Assembly: GCA_003693705.1 (NCBI GenBank)
Contig: RBZT01000546.1
Location: forward strand, 228,927 to 292,926
Reading direction: 5' to 3'
DNA length: 64,000 nucleotides
From: Polymyxa betae
Lineage: Eukaryota > Endomyxa > Phytomyxea > Plasmodiophorida > Plasmodiophoridae
This document shows positions 45,949 through 56,478 of this stretch, piece by piece. The notes under the pieces are model-generated. The model was not told the DNA's origin, did no database searches, and saw only the letters and a list, made by a program, of their open reading frames with translations. Each line of letters starts with the position of its first letter. Positions within the stretch are counted from its first letter, which is position 1. The position numbers were made by a program, and so were the translations under genes.

Positions 45949-46111
45949 GACCGATGATGGAGGGTTGGAATGTCTTGTTTATGCTGAGATTGATAGAGAC
46001 AATATATAGGTCCGATATGACCGATATATAGAACCAAATAGTGAGTAATAATGGGAAGCAGGATCATGGAGATCAGTCTCAGAGATCATATTCTATATAC
46101 CCATTGTTATC

Positions 46112-48509
46112 ATGGTTAATGATCAACTTCATATCTGTATTAATGTGGTAGATATAACAGATGTGTATTATAGAAGATGTGTGGACTCAGATAGAGATGT
46201 TAAATCTAAACCTAAAGCTATCAAGAGTAAATCATTGATTGGTTGTAATGATGATATAACACGACCTGTATCTGAATATATCAAGATAGAAGTTCAATGT
46301 GATCAGTATATAAATACTACAGATGCAGTATCAGCTCAATTCAATTTTATGCAATTAAATCTGCCATTACACATGCATGTATCATCTACTTCAGAAATGA
46401 TACAGTTTCTAATTGACAATCCAATTCAATTATCTATATTAGAATATGATTCTATTACGAATACATGCTCTCGTATAGGTATAAGCTGTATAGATGCATT
46501 AGAGGTTATATTACGTGGACAGGATTCCGATCAGATATCACGATATCCTATTACATATGTATTTGGTATATCACCATTAACAGAAATATTTATTGATGAT
46601 GGACAAGGTCATATTGTTAAGAAGACAGATATCCCATCTGCACAATGTCGAATACGTCTTAATCACAATCTTATCAATGTAGTACAAGATCTTAATATTT
46701 ACATATTACATCTGCAAGTCAGCAATATCAAGATTAACGATCCCCATTGGAGACGTACTGATCCACTAGCACAATACGTTCAGGATCAGGTCCAGGTCCA
46801 GGTTCAGCTGGGGCCGGTATTCCCAGTATCCATCCCCTTGACATCATCTGCATCTGATGCATATTCAGTTGGTAATGGATCGAGCGATATTCGTACAGGA
46901 CCTTTCTATCTGTATCATGTATTGAATAGTGAAGAATATGGAGCTCTTAGCCGTTATATCGAATCAGAAGAGAAAGCTCTGATACACTTCTTTCTGTCAT
47001 TACATTGTTCAAGATATCTGATAGATGATCAGATTGATATTCAAGATAAACAAGTTCAGGTGGAAATTGATATGAAACCATTGATGCATCCAATAGAAGA
47101 TGTGAGGACAACCCATATAGAGGAGATAGTTGATATTGGTAATATGATATGTAGTATTGATATATGTGTATATGGAGGTCTATATACACAATCTATACCA
47201 TCACCATTACAGTTAATAAGAAATGATTATTATCATATCACATTATCCAGTCATATACAAGATCGGGCTGTTCACCATATCACTTCTCATATACATCTAG
47301 CATTACATCTATTGAAATCTGGATATAATCCATCTATGGTTCTACATTCGAATTTAAGTCATCGATTTAGTGCAGATATTCAGCATCTGTATCATGCTCA
47401 TCGATCATGCTCAAAGTCAGATTCTGATCCAGATTATATTCAATCTGTATTACATGACAGAATTGTTAAATTACTCTATGGCGATGACAATGATCTGCAA
47501 TATACAAATGATATAGATGAATTAAGAATAATGTCTCAATTATATATGAAGGCAGGTTTATATGCCCAATCTCTACAGATTCAGTATTACATACATGTAC
47601 AATCAGATTCAGGATATAATAATCTCTATGTCGATATGGGAACATGTCACTTACATCTGGGTCAATATGACCATCTTCTGGCTCTTCTAAACCAGCATGT
47701 TGATAGTGATGTCAATATCTGGCTGATATTAACATGTGCTGCTATTGAATATGAACAATATGGAAGAGCTCGAAAGTTGATCTTATCAGTAGCACCAGGA
47801 ACAGTTTCAATATCGGTTCTGCAGAAAATATTGCAGGTTAGTCGCATGATACATTGTTCAATTTGAGTTAATGATGTCTCGCTAGCTCGTGTATCGATTA
47901 TGTGTTGAAGATGTTATCCTTGAGCATGTTCAAGATGAGCTAAGAGAGATCGTACAGTTTGAGAGTGATATCATTGAACTTGTTACACATTTGCTGGATT
48001 GGAATCTGATACGAATATCTGATATAATTTTCAGCAAAGTACTCAGCCGAGATATAAATTTGTATCAATGTCAAGACGTCGTTATTCAACGGATCAGATC
48101 ACTAATCGCAATGAAGCAATTTAAGAAAGCACGAGATCTGCTACCAATGCTGTCAGATGTAATGATTAGATCTGAATTAAGCGGTGATATAGAATTTGAG
48201 GCTGGAGATTTCGATTCTGCTTGTATATTGTACAGACAATGCTATGAGATGAATACTGAACATCTACGTACTCTATATAGATATGCTATGATATCTGCTA
48301 ATAGATGTAATATTCAGACATCAATAGAGGTCTATCTACATATAACAAAGTTATATCCATTATTAGGTGAGGCATGGTATCAGCAGGCTATTCAATACAA
48401 TACTTTAGGGCAGTCGTATCAACTACATTCACAGCATTGTCTTAGTGAATCTATCAGATATAATCCCTATTGTAATGATTCATGGCAATACCTGCATCTA
48501 GATCAATAG
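46112..48509 (+). CDS. CFAP70-like ciliary TPR protein
   Basis: Two exons, 46112-47836 and 47886-48509 (intron 49 nt), give about 782 residues. The N-terminal part is beta-rich, consistent with a C2-like domain. The middle contains an FHVY-like block (TGPFYLYHVLNSEEYGALSR), and the C-terminal ~300 residues are TPR helices (LYVDMGTCHLHLGQYDHLLA, DIEFEAGDFDSACILYRQCY, AWYQQAIQYNTLGQSYQL and YNPYCNDSWQYLHL). The order and the TPR spacing resemble CFAP70, a central-apparatus/outer-arm ciliary protein of about 1100 residues in animals; this one is shorter between the C2-like part and the TPRs. Coding sequence is strikingly rich in Ile, Asp, Gln, His and Tyr. The name rests on pattern similarity read by eye. 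Confidence 0.6.
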
Positions 48510-48963
48510 ATAATCATTATTGAAATACAAAATGTAATCAATTGCAAACACGATTCATGCTTCATTACTGGTGTTCCTGTTGCTGTGTCGATTGTGAATG
48601 AAGTTGTTAAGATCAGTCCAGATAGAAGAGACATGTTGAAATCTGATTCCAGTATCATGAATAGATTCAGCTGTATATTTGATGGATTGTAATGATGAGA
48701 TCACATCTTGTATGGCCTAAATCACACATCTAACCCAATGCACCATTATTCACTCATAAATACAATACCTGGTCAATATCAGCAATCATGGACATATCGG
48801 GCTCCCTCATTGACAATATAAAGACTCGGTCTGCCCTGCTGAACAAATTCGTGCAGTACCAAAAGGCCGGCTCCGACACACTCTAAAACGTCGAACAACG
48901 AGGTTAATATTCGGACTGGCACGGAAGTAGGAACCCGAACTGACTTGCAACAATTATGTGCAT
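48510..48963. other. Intergenic, nothing found
   Basis: A convergent gap of about 450 bases between the CFAP70-like and TMEM104-like genes. The 105-residue minus-strand frame at 48779-49096 overlaps the 3' exon of the TMEM104-like gene in another frame and has no supporting features. Confidence 0.4.
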
Positions 48964-50846
48964 TTATTTGATTAGCATTGCTGATAGGCTGATCCCAGTG
49001 CATAATACTGCAAATATTATTACTGTTCTGGTCAAATATGATGACTGTATGGTCGCGAATGGGGTATTCGAGTCGTGGCAGAATCGTGTTGAACACTCAA
49101 GCCTTGCGTATATGACTAAGCAACATGGAACGAAGAATTCCAAGAAGAATGCAATAAGGCCGATTACAGAAACTGTTCTATAGTTCAGAGTATGTACAAG
49201 GTTTGTGACAAACATTACTTACAGATAGATTCCAGATTGCTGGCTAATGCACCAAGTATTAATGGAGGCACAGCAGCAAGCAAGCGTGACAACAACGTTA
49301 GCCGTTGATCTGATATTCGATCTTCCAAAACCGATAAATAAGTTTTACGAAGCTGTAAAACCGAGACTGGATTAGATTTGGACAAGCATGATATTTGAGA
49401 TATATTACATTTGAGGATAATGTCAGAGCACCAAGAGGGAACACTGAAATCTGCAATTGAATTAACTAAAAAGTAAAAGCCAAAGACAGATCTTATTAAT
49501 TACCATATCGAGGATCGGGAACGCGACAACTAAGGTCCTCAGAACTAGAGCATATCGTGTAGCAATACCATTCCCAAATGATGGGCCAGTATATGTCCTC
49601 CAATTTAATGTGATTAAAGGTTCTGCTCGATCACCAAAGAGTAGAGCACATGTTAGACCTAATAATAGATAAAGACATGTCACCTGAATTCATTATCAGA
49701 TCAGTTGCATATCGACTGAATCTATCCTTACTATCATATACACTGATATCGTCATTGTTTGTATACGTCTTGGCTCTCGATATTCTAGTGCTTGGATAAT
49801 ATCAGGAAAGTTGATATGCATGGTAAGAGCCTAAACAGAATCTTGGCCAATTCATCAATGACATGGCTAAAAATAAGTACCACAGCAGATGATGTCAGGA
49901 TTGAATAACCAGACCAATCCCATTGGGTAACCGTTGATAGATAGGGAGGTCCAGCATTACCTGCTGCCCAATCTGGTGGAGCCAGAAACATGGAGTACAG
50001 TACAGTGCAGAGCATGATTGTGAAAGTAATGAATCTATAGATGGTTAGCCCAACTAATTTAATTAGTGTCGATTGTCAATTGATTGATGATAATAATGCA
50101 TGCCTTGTATGGAGATCTGCTCTTTCAGATCGAGCAAAGACAGAGTGATTACAATCAGACCATACATAATCAAGAATAAACAATATCCATTAGAGCAGGA
50201 TTCAGAAGGGTTCTTATAAACATCGCAACGTTCGTTGAATATCAGTTCAAAGAACAGACTAGCGAAAGAAGACGAGAATACAGATGTGAATGACCATAAA
50301 GCTCTGATTGATGCTCAGCTTAAACATTTTGCAAATAAGAGGACGAGTAAGTTACCCATAGCAGAATACAGCGAGCATTAGTTGAACGAACTGGTCGAAG
50401 CGATTTGACAATATCAATGCAGACATATTAGCATAATGCCATGGCCTTGATGATATCTGATAATCAGCAATTCTGCTCTGTGTTTTGTTTTGACGTATAA
50501 TAGCTTCACAACGAGATATTGTCTCAGTGATATATGTTAATGATATATAGCTGCAGATTGCAGATAATAGTAACAGTACTGTTCCATAGACTGCATAACA
50601 AACCATTATCACAATATACTTCAATGTGAAGATTCATACCTGTTCCTGAGCGAATAAAACCCAGAGGAAGAGTGAATACCTGTGAGTAAGTTAATAAATG
50701 TATGCATATGATTGAGGTTAGTGATTGACCCCCGTTCCAATGACATAGTTGATAGAAAGGCAAGCTCCCTGAATATATGAGAGACCTGGTCGAGAATGAC
50801 CTTCAGACAATAAAGGAAGGATTGATTCCCGATTACAGATAGACAT
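48964..50846 (-). CDS. TMEM104-like multi-pass transporter of the amino-acid transporter superfamily
   Basis: Ten exons join in frame: 50846-50730, 50679-50640, 50590-50356, 50303-50104, 50053-49863, 49830-49744, 49683-49504, 49450-49409, 49352-49223 and 49172-48964 (about 475 residues). The first membrane helix holds LSINYVIGTGVFTLPLGFIR, the 'G.GAL.LP' start of this superfamily. Later segments align in order with TMEM104: LAVFCYGALWSFTSVF, LIVITLSLLDLKEQISIQ, LTSSAVVLIFSHALTMHI, LLFGDRAEPLITLNW, VVAFPILDMISVFPLGAL and LESIFSVIGLIAFFLEFF. Roughly ten membrane helices are expected. Two introns are odd: 50054-50103 begins GC instead of GT, and 49831-49862 is only 32 nt. The substrate is unknown. 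Confidence 0.75.
50054..50103 (-). other. GC-AG intron in the TMEM104-like gene
   Basis: Fifty nt beginning GCATGC after CAAG and ending AATTAG. No GT donor near the exon end keeps the frame, whereas this choice joins DLKEQISIQ to VGLTIYRFITF as the family requires. Confidence 0.65.
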
Positions 50847-51194
50847 CAAATGTTAAAATGATCATAGATAAAGGGTTCGGGTAGCCCTCATTGCCATCCA
50901 GTAATGTTACAGCACAGAATATGATACTGAACACATGGGCCAGTAGGTCCAGCTTGGCAGAGTCATGTTACTGAAAGATACATGTATCCGACTGGTTGAT
51001 GAACTGCAGATGTAGGCAGATAGTAAAACACCATAGCTACGACATACAGCACTAGCTGTTTGAGACAGTTTTCAAGCATTAATTGACTAAAATGACACGT
51101 TTGGTCAAATTTTTTACATAGAAACAAAGAGCTGAGTTTCTGGTTCTGCGAATCTTAGACAATAAAAGGTGCGTAAAGTCAGGATTTGATAATA

Positions 51195-52143
51195 ATGATC
51201 GAGATGTCTGCTGACACTCATTCAATAGAATCAGAAAATAACTTTGCCATATCACAGCTTGAATCATTAGCCAATACAGACTATGTTCATGATGATTCCG
51301 ATACCGACTTGTGTGCTTCCCTAATTGGCCTCATGCAATCTATTGCTGCAACAGGGCGAACTAAGTTAGACCTAATCTTCAAAATTCAGTTCAAATATGT
51401 GACTTCCTGCTTAGAGTTGAATGGAGGCTTCTCAAACCTCTAATAGTTAAGGGACTTCGAAGAGTAAGTTATCACTGTTTGGCCTTTGATTCATCCTCAC
51501 TATGTATTGATCGTATAGGCCTTTAAACAGTTTCCTGAAGGAGACGATTCATCAAATGTGTATGTCTCGGACCCTACGAATCCAGTTTTGATTGATGGCG
51601 CCCCGATCAACGAGTTCTTGGAACGTATTATTGCCACAACATGTCAATTCAACAGGTTATATTGTAAACAACGCTTGACCCAGATCTTCATATGAGATTG
51701 CTTAGTGCTCCCTGGACTATCCAGCGTATATTCGAACTTTTATTAAATCCAAGACTATACTGGAGTACTAAAGACAAGTTCATCTATGCTTTCTCGAAAG
51801 TGATCTTCGGCATCAAGTCGGACGAAAATCGTTTTCGCTTTGGATCCTGGACTGGAAATGTTGAGGGGGAGCTGACGTTCCAAAGATGGCCTGACACCCC
51901 TGTAGACGAAGTAGCTCTTATGGATCAGCGAATACGGGATGCTATGGATACAAGCGATATTGAGACAATTGCTGCTCCCAGCCTCGCACACCCAGCTTTT
52001 GTAAAATTTTGCTAACCGCTCTGTTTTAGCTAATGAGATTATAGGCAGCGACTGTGCGTCAAGGGGAGATGATGGCACCTAATGAGAATAGAAGTAATGA
52101 TGTTTCTCAAAGTGATGGTTCTGATCGAGATATGAAAAGTTAA
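51195..52143 (+). CDS. PPP4R2: Protein phosphatase 4 regulatory subunit 2
   Basis: PPP4R2 binds the PP4 catalytic subunit and directs it to DNA-damage and centrosomal substrates. Five exons join in frame: 51195-51364, 51415-51463, 51519-51655, 51706-52000 and 52045-52143 (about 249 residues). Family blocks are LMQSIAATGRTKVEWRLLKP, NEFLERIIATTCQFNSAPWT and IQRIFELLLNPRLYWSTKDK, with the DKF that ends the conserved 'PFT.QRL.ELL..P…Y…DKF' stretch. The C-terminal half is Asp/Glu/Ser-rich as in other members. The last intron, 52001-52044, removes an in-frame stop just after PAF. The protein is shorter than the human one (453 residues), mainly in the disordered tail. Confidence 0.85.
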
Positions 52144-52432
52144 TAAACGTGTTCTTGTAACTTGACTTAGTACGATATGCTTGGCTTGAATCACACGTCT
52201 CGAATCTGCTCTGAATTCTTGTATTGTATAAGGTTTAACTCAGGTACAAGGATATGGTTGTGGGCAGTTCAGGATGGAAGTTTGATCTGTCATTTTGCCG
52301 GGCAAGACGCGGCCTCTCAAAACCGGGCCATGATGATGATAGGAGGATTTTCTTGACGTGATCAGAAGCACAGAGCACTGCTTTTTGTGACCAAATCGCA
52401 TCTGGCATTCAACTGCGTCATTTCGTATCATC

Positions 52433-54089
52433 ATGACTGTAGTCATTACCTCTGATGCACCTCAGCTCCATGTAGTGCTTACGCTCTGAGTTCTGTGCTT
52501 TTGGAGAATTTATTTGCTTTAGGATAAACTCCATATTTTAAGAGAAGAGGCAGAACTGCTACGTAATCTTAGAGATCAGCTCACAGCGACAAATTCAACT
52601 TTGCAGTCTGAAAGGGATCAATTGCTTAATTTCAAAGAACAAAGCGAAATTCACCAGGCATCTTGCCATTACAAAATTCAGAAACTACAATTTGATCTTG
52701 CTCGTTTAGAAGCAGATGGACTATCATCGTCCATGATAGAAGATATTTCTGCATTCGACAATGAAATCCTTTTTTCAAACGAGTCTGTTTTATTGGTAGA
52801 TCTGATTTAACATTCGATGCGTTTGGCTTACGAATGTTTTTTTTAGAAAATGTATGAAATCAGTGAATTTGAACGCAAACAATGTCTCACAGTTGTTCGA
52901 CGTTTATCTACTGCCTTACGAGAATCGATTGAAAACTCAAAACACTTGCAATCGCAACTGCAAGACTTCCAAACAAAAACCAGAGCTACTGACCTCCAAA
53001 CTCGCCAACAGTGTGACAAATTGAACGCTGAAAAATCTAAAGTACCGCTTATCATGATCCTTACCATCGTCTGATTGGCTTTAGTTAAAAGATATGCTGA
53101 AAAGTGCCAAAGATGGTGTTCTTGAAGCGCAGTCACTTGATTCTCAAAGGAAAGAAAGGGTAAAGTGATCCCTTGAGTCAGAATTTTTGTTGCTAATGAC
53201 CCTTCAGATTTATGAACTTGAAACTGAATTAGAAATCTTGAAGCAACAGATCAATGAGTTCCATAAAGAGAAGGTAATGTTATTGAACTATATTCTTTGT
53301 TTTAACGGTTGGTAGCTGGATAAAGAAGTTCCTCAACTGAAGGATCAACTGGAAGAGTCGAGTCGAGAAAATAATGAGCTTAAGAAGCAATTAAGTCGCC
53401 TTCGTTCAGTTGAGCTCGGAAACACCAAACTGAAAGTGCCGAATGCTGAGACTTTTCATTCATTTTGTATTGATTTCGCTGTAGGAAAAAGTCAATAGAA
53501 TGAAATCCTCACATTCTCGGTCGATGGGTGAATCTATTGGCCGAATCAAATTGGCAATCAACAATTGTGATGAAATTCTGAAGAGAAAATCGACTCGGAA
53601 GCCAAACATCCAAGTCAGTTCAACTGTATATGATGAAAGGGAAGAATCTGCCGAAGAAATACCTGAAGAGTATCAATTGGAAACGTCTGAGAATTTCGAG
53701 GATTCTGAAAAGGCCTCAAAGAAAGATCCCAATTGGAGCGATTTGGAAGAGGTATGAATGGGTTGAAATCTGATCACTTGTATGAAGAGATTTTGTAGAA
53801 TGCTCGATGTAAGAAGGTTTCTAAGAAGCGGAAACGTCAAACTCAGAATGAAAATGTTGCTGCAGAGTCTGGCCTCAGTAATAATCTGAAATCCAGCCAA
53901 CCGAGGAAGCTCTTTGCCGATCGAGCTAAAAGCAAGATGTTCACCAATTCTCCTGGCCTGTCGTCTGTAGACAATCCATTCACTGATATGCTGCAATTTT
54001 CCGGTTCCGTTGCTTCAATCAAGGACAAGAATAAAAGGAGCAGAACCAGATGTGTTCAAAAGGTAGAGCTCTCTCAGCCAATGCAGTAA
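52433..54089 (+). CDS. Long coiled-coil protein with basic C-terminus, unknown
   Basis: Eight exons join in frame: 52433-52471, 52523-52795, 52847-53041, 53085-53159, 53208-53273, 53316-53435, 53485-53751 and 53799-54089 (about 441 residues). After MTVVITSDAPQLH the protein is coiled coil for ~270 residues (HILREEAELLRNLRDQLTAT, ECKQ-type heptads, LETELEILKQQINEFHKEK). A Ser/Glu-rich region (EESAEEIPEEYQLETSENFE) and a Lys/Arg-rich tail (KKVSKKRKRQTQNEN, which looks like a nuclear signal) follow. The shape recalls kinesin tails and kinetochore or centrosome scaffolds; no motor domain is present, and the start was not seen to extend upstream. No family assignment can be made. Confidence 0.6.
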
Positions 54090-54129
54090 ATACTAATTAT
54101 TTGATTTCCAAAATATATAATACCCGTTG

Positions 54130-56403
54130 TTATTGAATATGGTGATTGACGTGTTGATGATGGAGTCCATGTCTATAGATATGTCTCTTGATTATGTCTG
54201 TTTGATTAAGACGTTTGTCAGCATCTATAGTGTATAATAGGCGGTCACTGTCATCCATATAATTACTGCCTCTGTATCTCTTCTCCATCCTATCATCATT
54301 AAACATCTTATTCTCTTTCACTGCATATGACCAATCAGTGTTATTATCACATTGCCTCCTTTCTGCCCTCTCAAAATATTTCTTAGAGTCTGGCTTATCT
54401 AGGCCGTCTGTTGCTGTTTTTTTCTTTTCCGGATTTGCCAGTGGATATCCGGGCCTGAAGTGCAACTTTTGAGGGAAACTGTGATCTGTTTTAGAAGGCA
54501 ACGAACTATATGTCCTTGGTGGATCTCTATTCCCTTTACAAGCGTTATCAAACTTCGAGACATATTCTCGTTGGAGCAGTTCATCAGCGATGACAACTTC
54601 CTTACGAAGTCGAAGCAATACGTTGTCTAATTCAGACATGATTTGGCTTGCTGCATCGTGGACTGAGCTGTGAAACATCGGCTCCTCAGGGATCTCTTGA
54701 ATCTCTGCCTCAAATGCAGAATTTTTTATCCCCATCCAAGGCAGCTCCGAATAATCAAAAAAGAGACGATCCTCAAGAATGGAAGATGATTCTTGCTGAT
54801 GTCTGATGTTAGTATCAGATCTGATTGACATATTTGATATCGGATGCGCCAGTTGAGGATCTGTTTCTGTGGCTTGATGCCGAATTGCATTGCATTCAGG
54901 GATATCTGTCCCGATATTTTGGTTAACATATAATCTCGGTTTGGTATTAATCGATGCATTCTGGACAGTTATTGGGCTAGTGTTAGATGCAGCGTCGCGA
55001 ACTTGGACATCATCTCTAGTTCCTACTTGAATACCGATGACTGATTGAATTTCTTCTGACGTTAAACTAACGCTGATTCCAACATCTGTACAAGTAAAAC
55101 TTGCAAGCCCTTCTCCGCTACCCGAATCTCTTGTTTGAATTTCCAAATCGCCTTCCCCAACGCCGACGTCGATAGTTGGTGTTTTCGTTTGAATGAAGAG
55201 ATTAGCATCCCCAACACCGGTGTCGACAAATGAGGCTGATAGATTGTTGTTGCCTATGGGGGAATCGACAACATGAACGCCTTCAGTTTGAACAAAGATA
55301 TGCTCAAGATATTGCACAGCAAGTTCATGATCATGCTGCAGACCAATATCGACGGTAGCATTATAATCATGACCAATTGCAATATCTTTTGTAAAATGAT
55401 ACGAATGATCATCACCAACTCTGCATGATAATAGTTCGGGTTTTGCCTCAGTTCCGTTTCGATCACGATCAAGACGAGGTTCACCTTTCACTTCGGAAAA
55501 CATTGGATACGGTTCTTTAATTGCAATGTTGTCATGATCTCTATCTTGTTGAATACCAGCATATGATTGTGTATGTAGTTGATTTTGAGATAAACCCTCA
55601 TGACACTCACTGTCACCAATACTATCGTCTGAACACCTCTCTAATCGCTTACTTCGTTCGAAATTTGTCGTAATCAAACCTTGGTCAAAATATGAAATCA
55701 TATCGATATTATCATTTCCTTCATGGTTTGCAGAAATATCATCAAACCGTGCAATGTTCTCATTCAGATCAAAATCAACGACATCAAACTGAGGCAGATC
55801 AGGATCATGTTCGCCTTCTTTACCATGATCGTTGTTGTGGAACGAAACAGTTTTAGGAAGACTGAAATTGATTTCATGCTCAGAATGTAATGATGTTTGA
55901 TTCTCTTGAAGAGGCTCAGTCTCTGACAGGGGTTCTTCAACCTTTTTGATAAAATGTTGAGTCTGAAGGGAGGTAGATCTCATTGTAGATCGAAGATCTT
56001 GACGAAATTTTCTGATTCGTTCTAAAACATCATCGACAGGTATCAATTTGGCTTGCTGGTTGATTCGTATAGAATTTGTCCGATCATGAGGAAGTTTTTC
56101 GATTGTGACCTTGGATAAGTTTTCGCCTGGAATCTGTTTGGGCTGTAATCCAGTTCGATGACCCTTAACACTAAAATTATCCAATACTTGTTTCTTGGTC
56201 TTAATAGTACGATTTCTGCCGGGTTTTCTAGGTAGCATTATTAATGACATCGATTCATTCATTAGGTCATACGAGGAGTTTCGACTGTTGGTCATAGATG
56301 TAACATTACCATACCTGTTCTGATGCTGTTTATCATTAGCAACAATTATGACAGTTGTACATAGCTTTGAATGGCACAATGTATTAAACAGTCCAAATGT
56401 CAT
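54130..56403 (-). CDS. Unknown 757-residue disordered protein with internal acidic repeats
   Basis: A single uninterrupted frame, unusual beside its intron-rich neighbours. The first in-frame ATG is 56403; the frame is open about 27 nt further. The N-terminal ~120 residues are basic (RKPGRNRTIKTKKQ). A short predicted helix (VDDVLERIRKFRQDLRSTM) precedes a long Asp/His/Asn-rich disordered part. Residues ~430-540 hold degenerate repeats: FVDTGVGDANLFIQT, then IDVGVGEGDLEIQT, then DSGSGEGLASFTCTDVGIS. Further on are scattered NxGTDI and TxTDPQ motifs. A second helix (MSELDNVLLRLRKEVVIADE) lies near 630, and the tail is His-rich. Repeats of the 'VGxG…QT' type occur in some centrosomal and ciliary scaffolds, but I recognise no family. 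Convergent with the coiled-coil gene, 40 bp away. Confidence 0.7.
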   Translation of the reverse strand: MTFGLFNTLCHSKLCTTVIIVANDKQHQNRYGNVTSMTNSRNSSYDLMNESMSLIMLPRKPGRNRTIKTKKQVLDNFSVKGHRTGLQPKQIPGENLSKVTIEKLPHDRTNSIRINQQAKLIPVDDVLERIRKFRQDLRSTMRSTSLQTQHFIKKVEEPLSETEPLQENQTSLHSEHEINFSLPKTVSFHNNDHGKEGEHDPDLPQFDVVDFDLNENIARFDDISANHEGNDNIDMISYFDQGLITTNFERSKRLERCSDDSIGDSECHEGLSQNQLHTQSYAGIQQDRDHDNIAIKEPYPMFSEVKGEPRLDRDRNGTEAKPELLSCRVGDDHSYHFTKDIAIGHDYNATVDIGLQHDHELAVQYLEHIFVQTEGVHVVDSPIGNNNLSASFVDTGVGDANLFIQTKTPTIDVGVGEGDLEIQTRDSGSGEGLASFTCTDVGISVSLTSEEIQSVIGIQVGTRDDVQVRDAASNTSPITVQNASINTKPRLYVNQNIGTDIPECNAIRHQATETDPQLAHPISNMSIRSDTNIRHQQESSSILEDRLFFDYSELPWMGIKNSAFEAEIQEIPEEPMFHSSVHDAASQIMSELDNVLLRLRKEVVIADELLQREYVSKFDNACKGNRDPPRTYSSLPSKTDHSFPQKLHFRPGYPLANPEKKKTATDGLDKPDSKKYFERAERRQCDNNTDWSYAVKENKMFNDDRMEKRYRGSNYMDDSDRLLYTIDADKRLNQTDIIKRHIYRHGLHHQHVNHHIQ

Positions 56404-56478
56404 AAAGTTTCCAACATTGGTATCATGCAATTATAATAACACTATTAATACGATCAGGATCTGTATTCTGTAAGAGAC

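Noticed and set aside
48779..49096. 105-residue minus-strand frame
   Set aside because: Overlaps the last exon of the TMEM104-like gene in a different frame; that exon is supported by family similarity.
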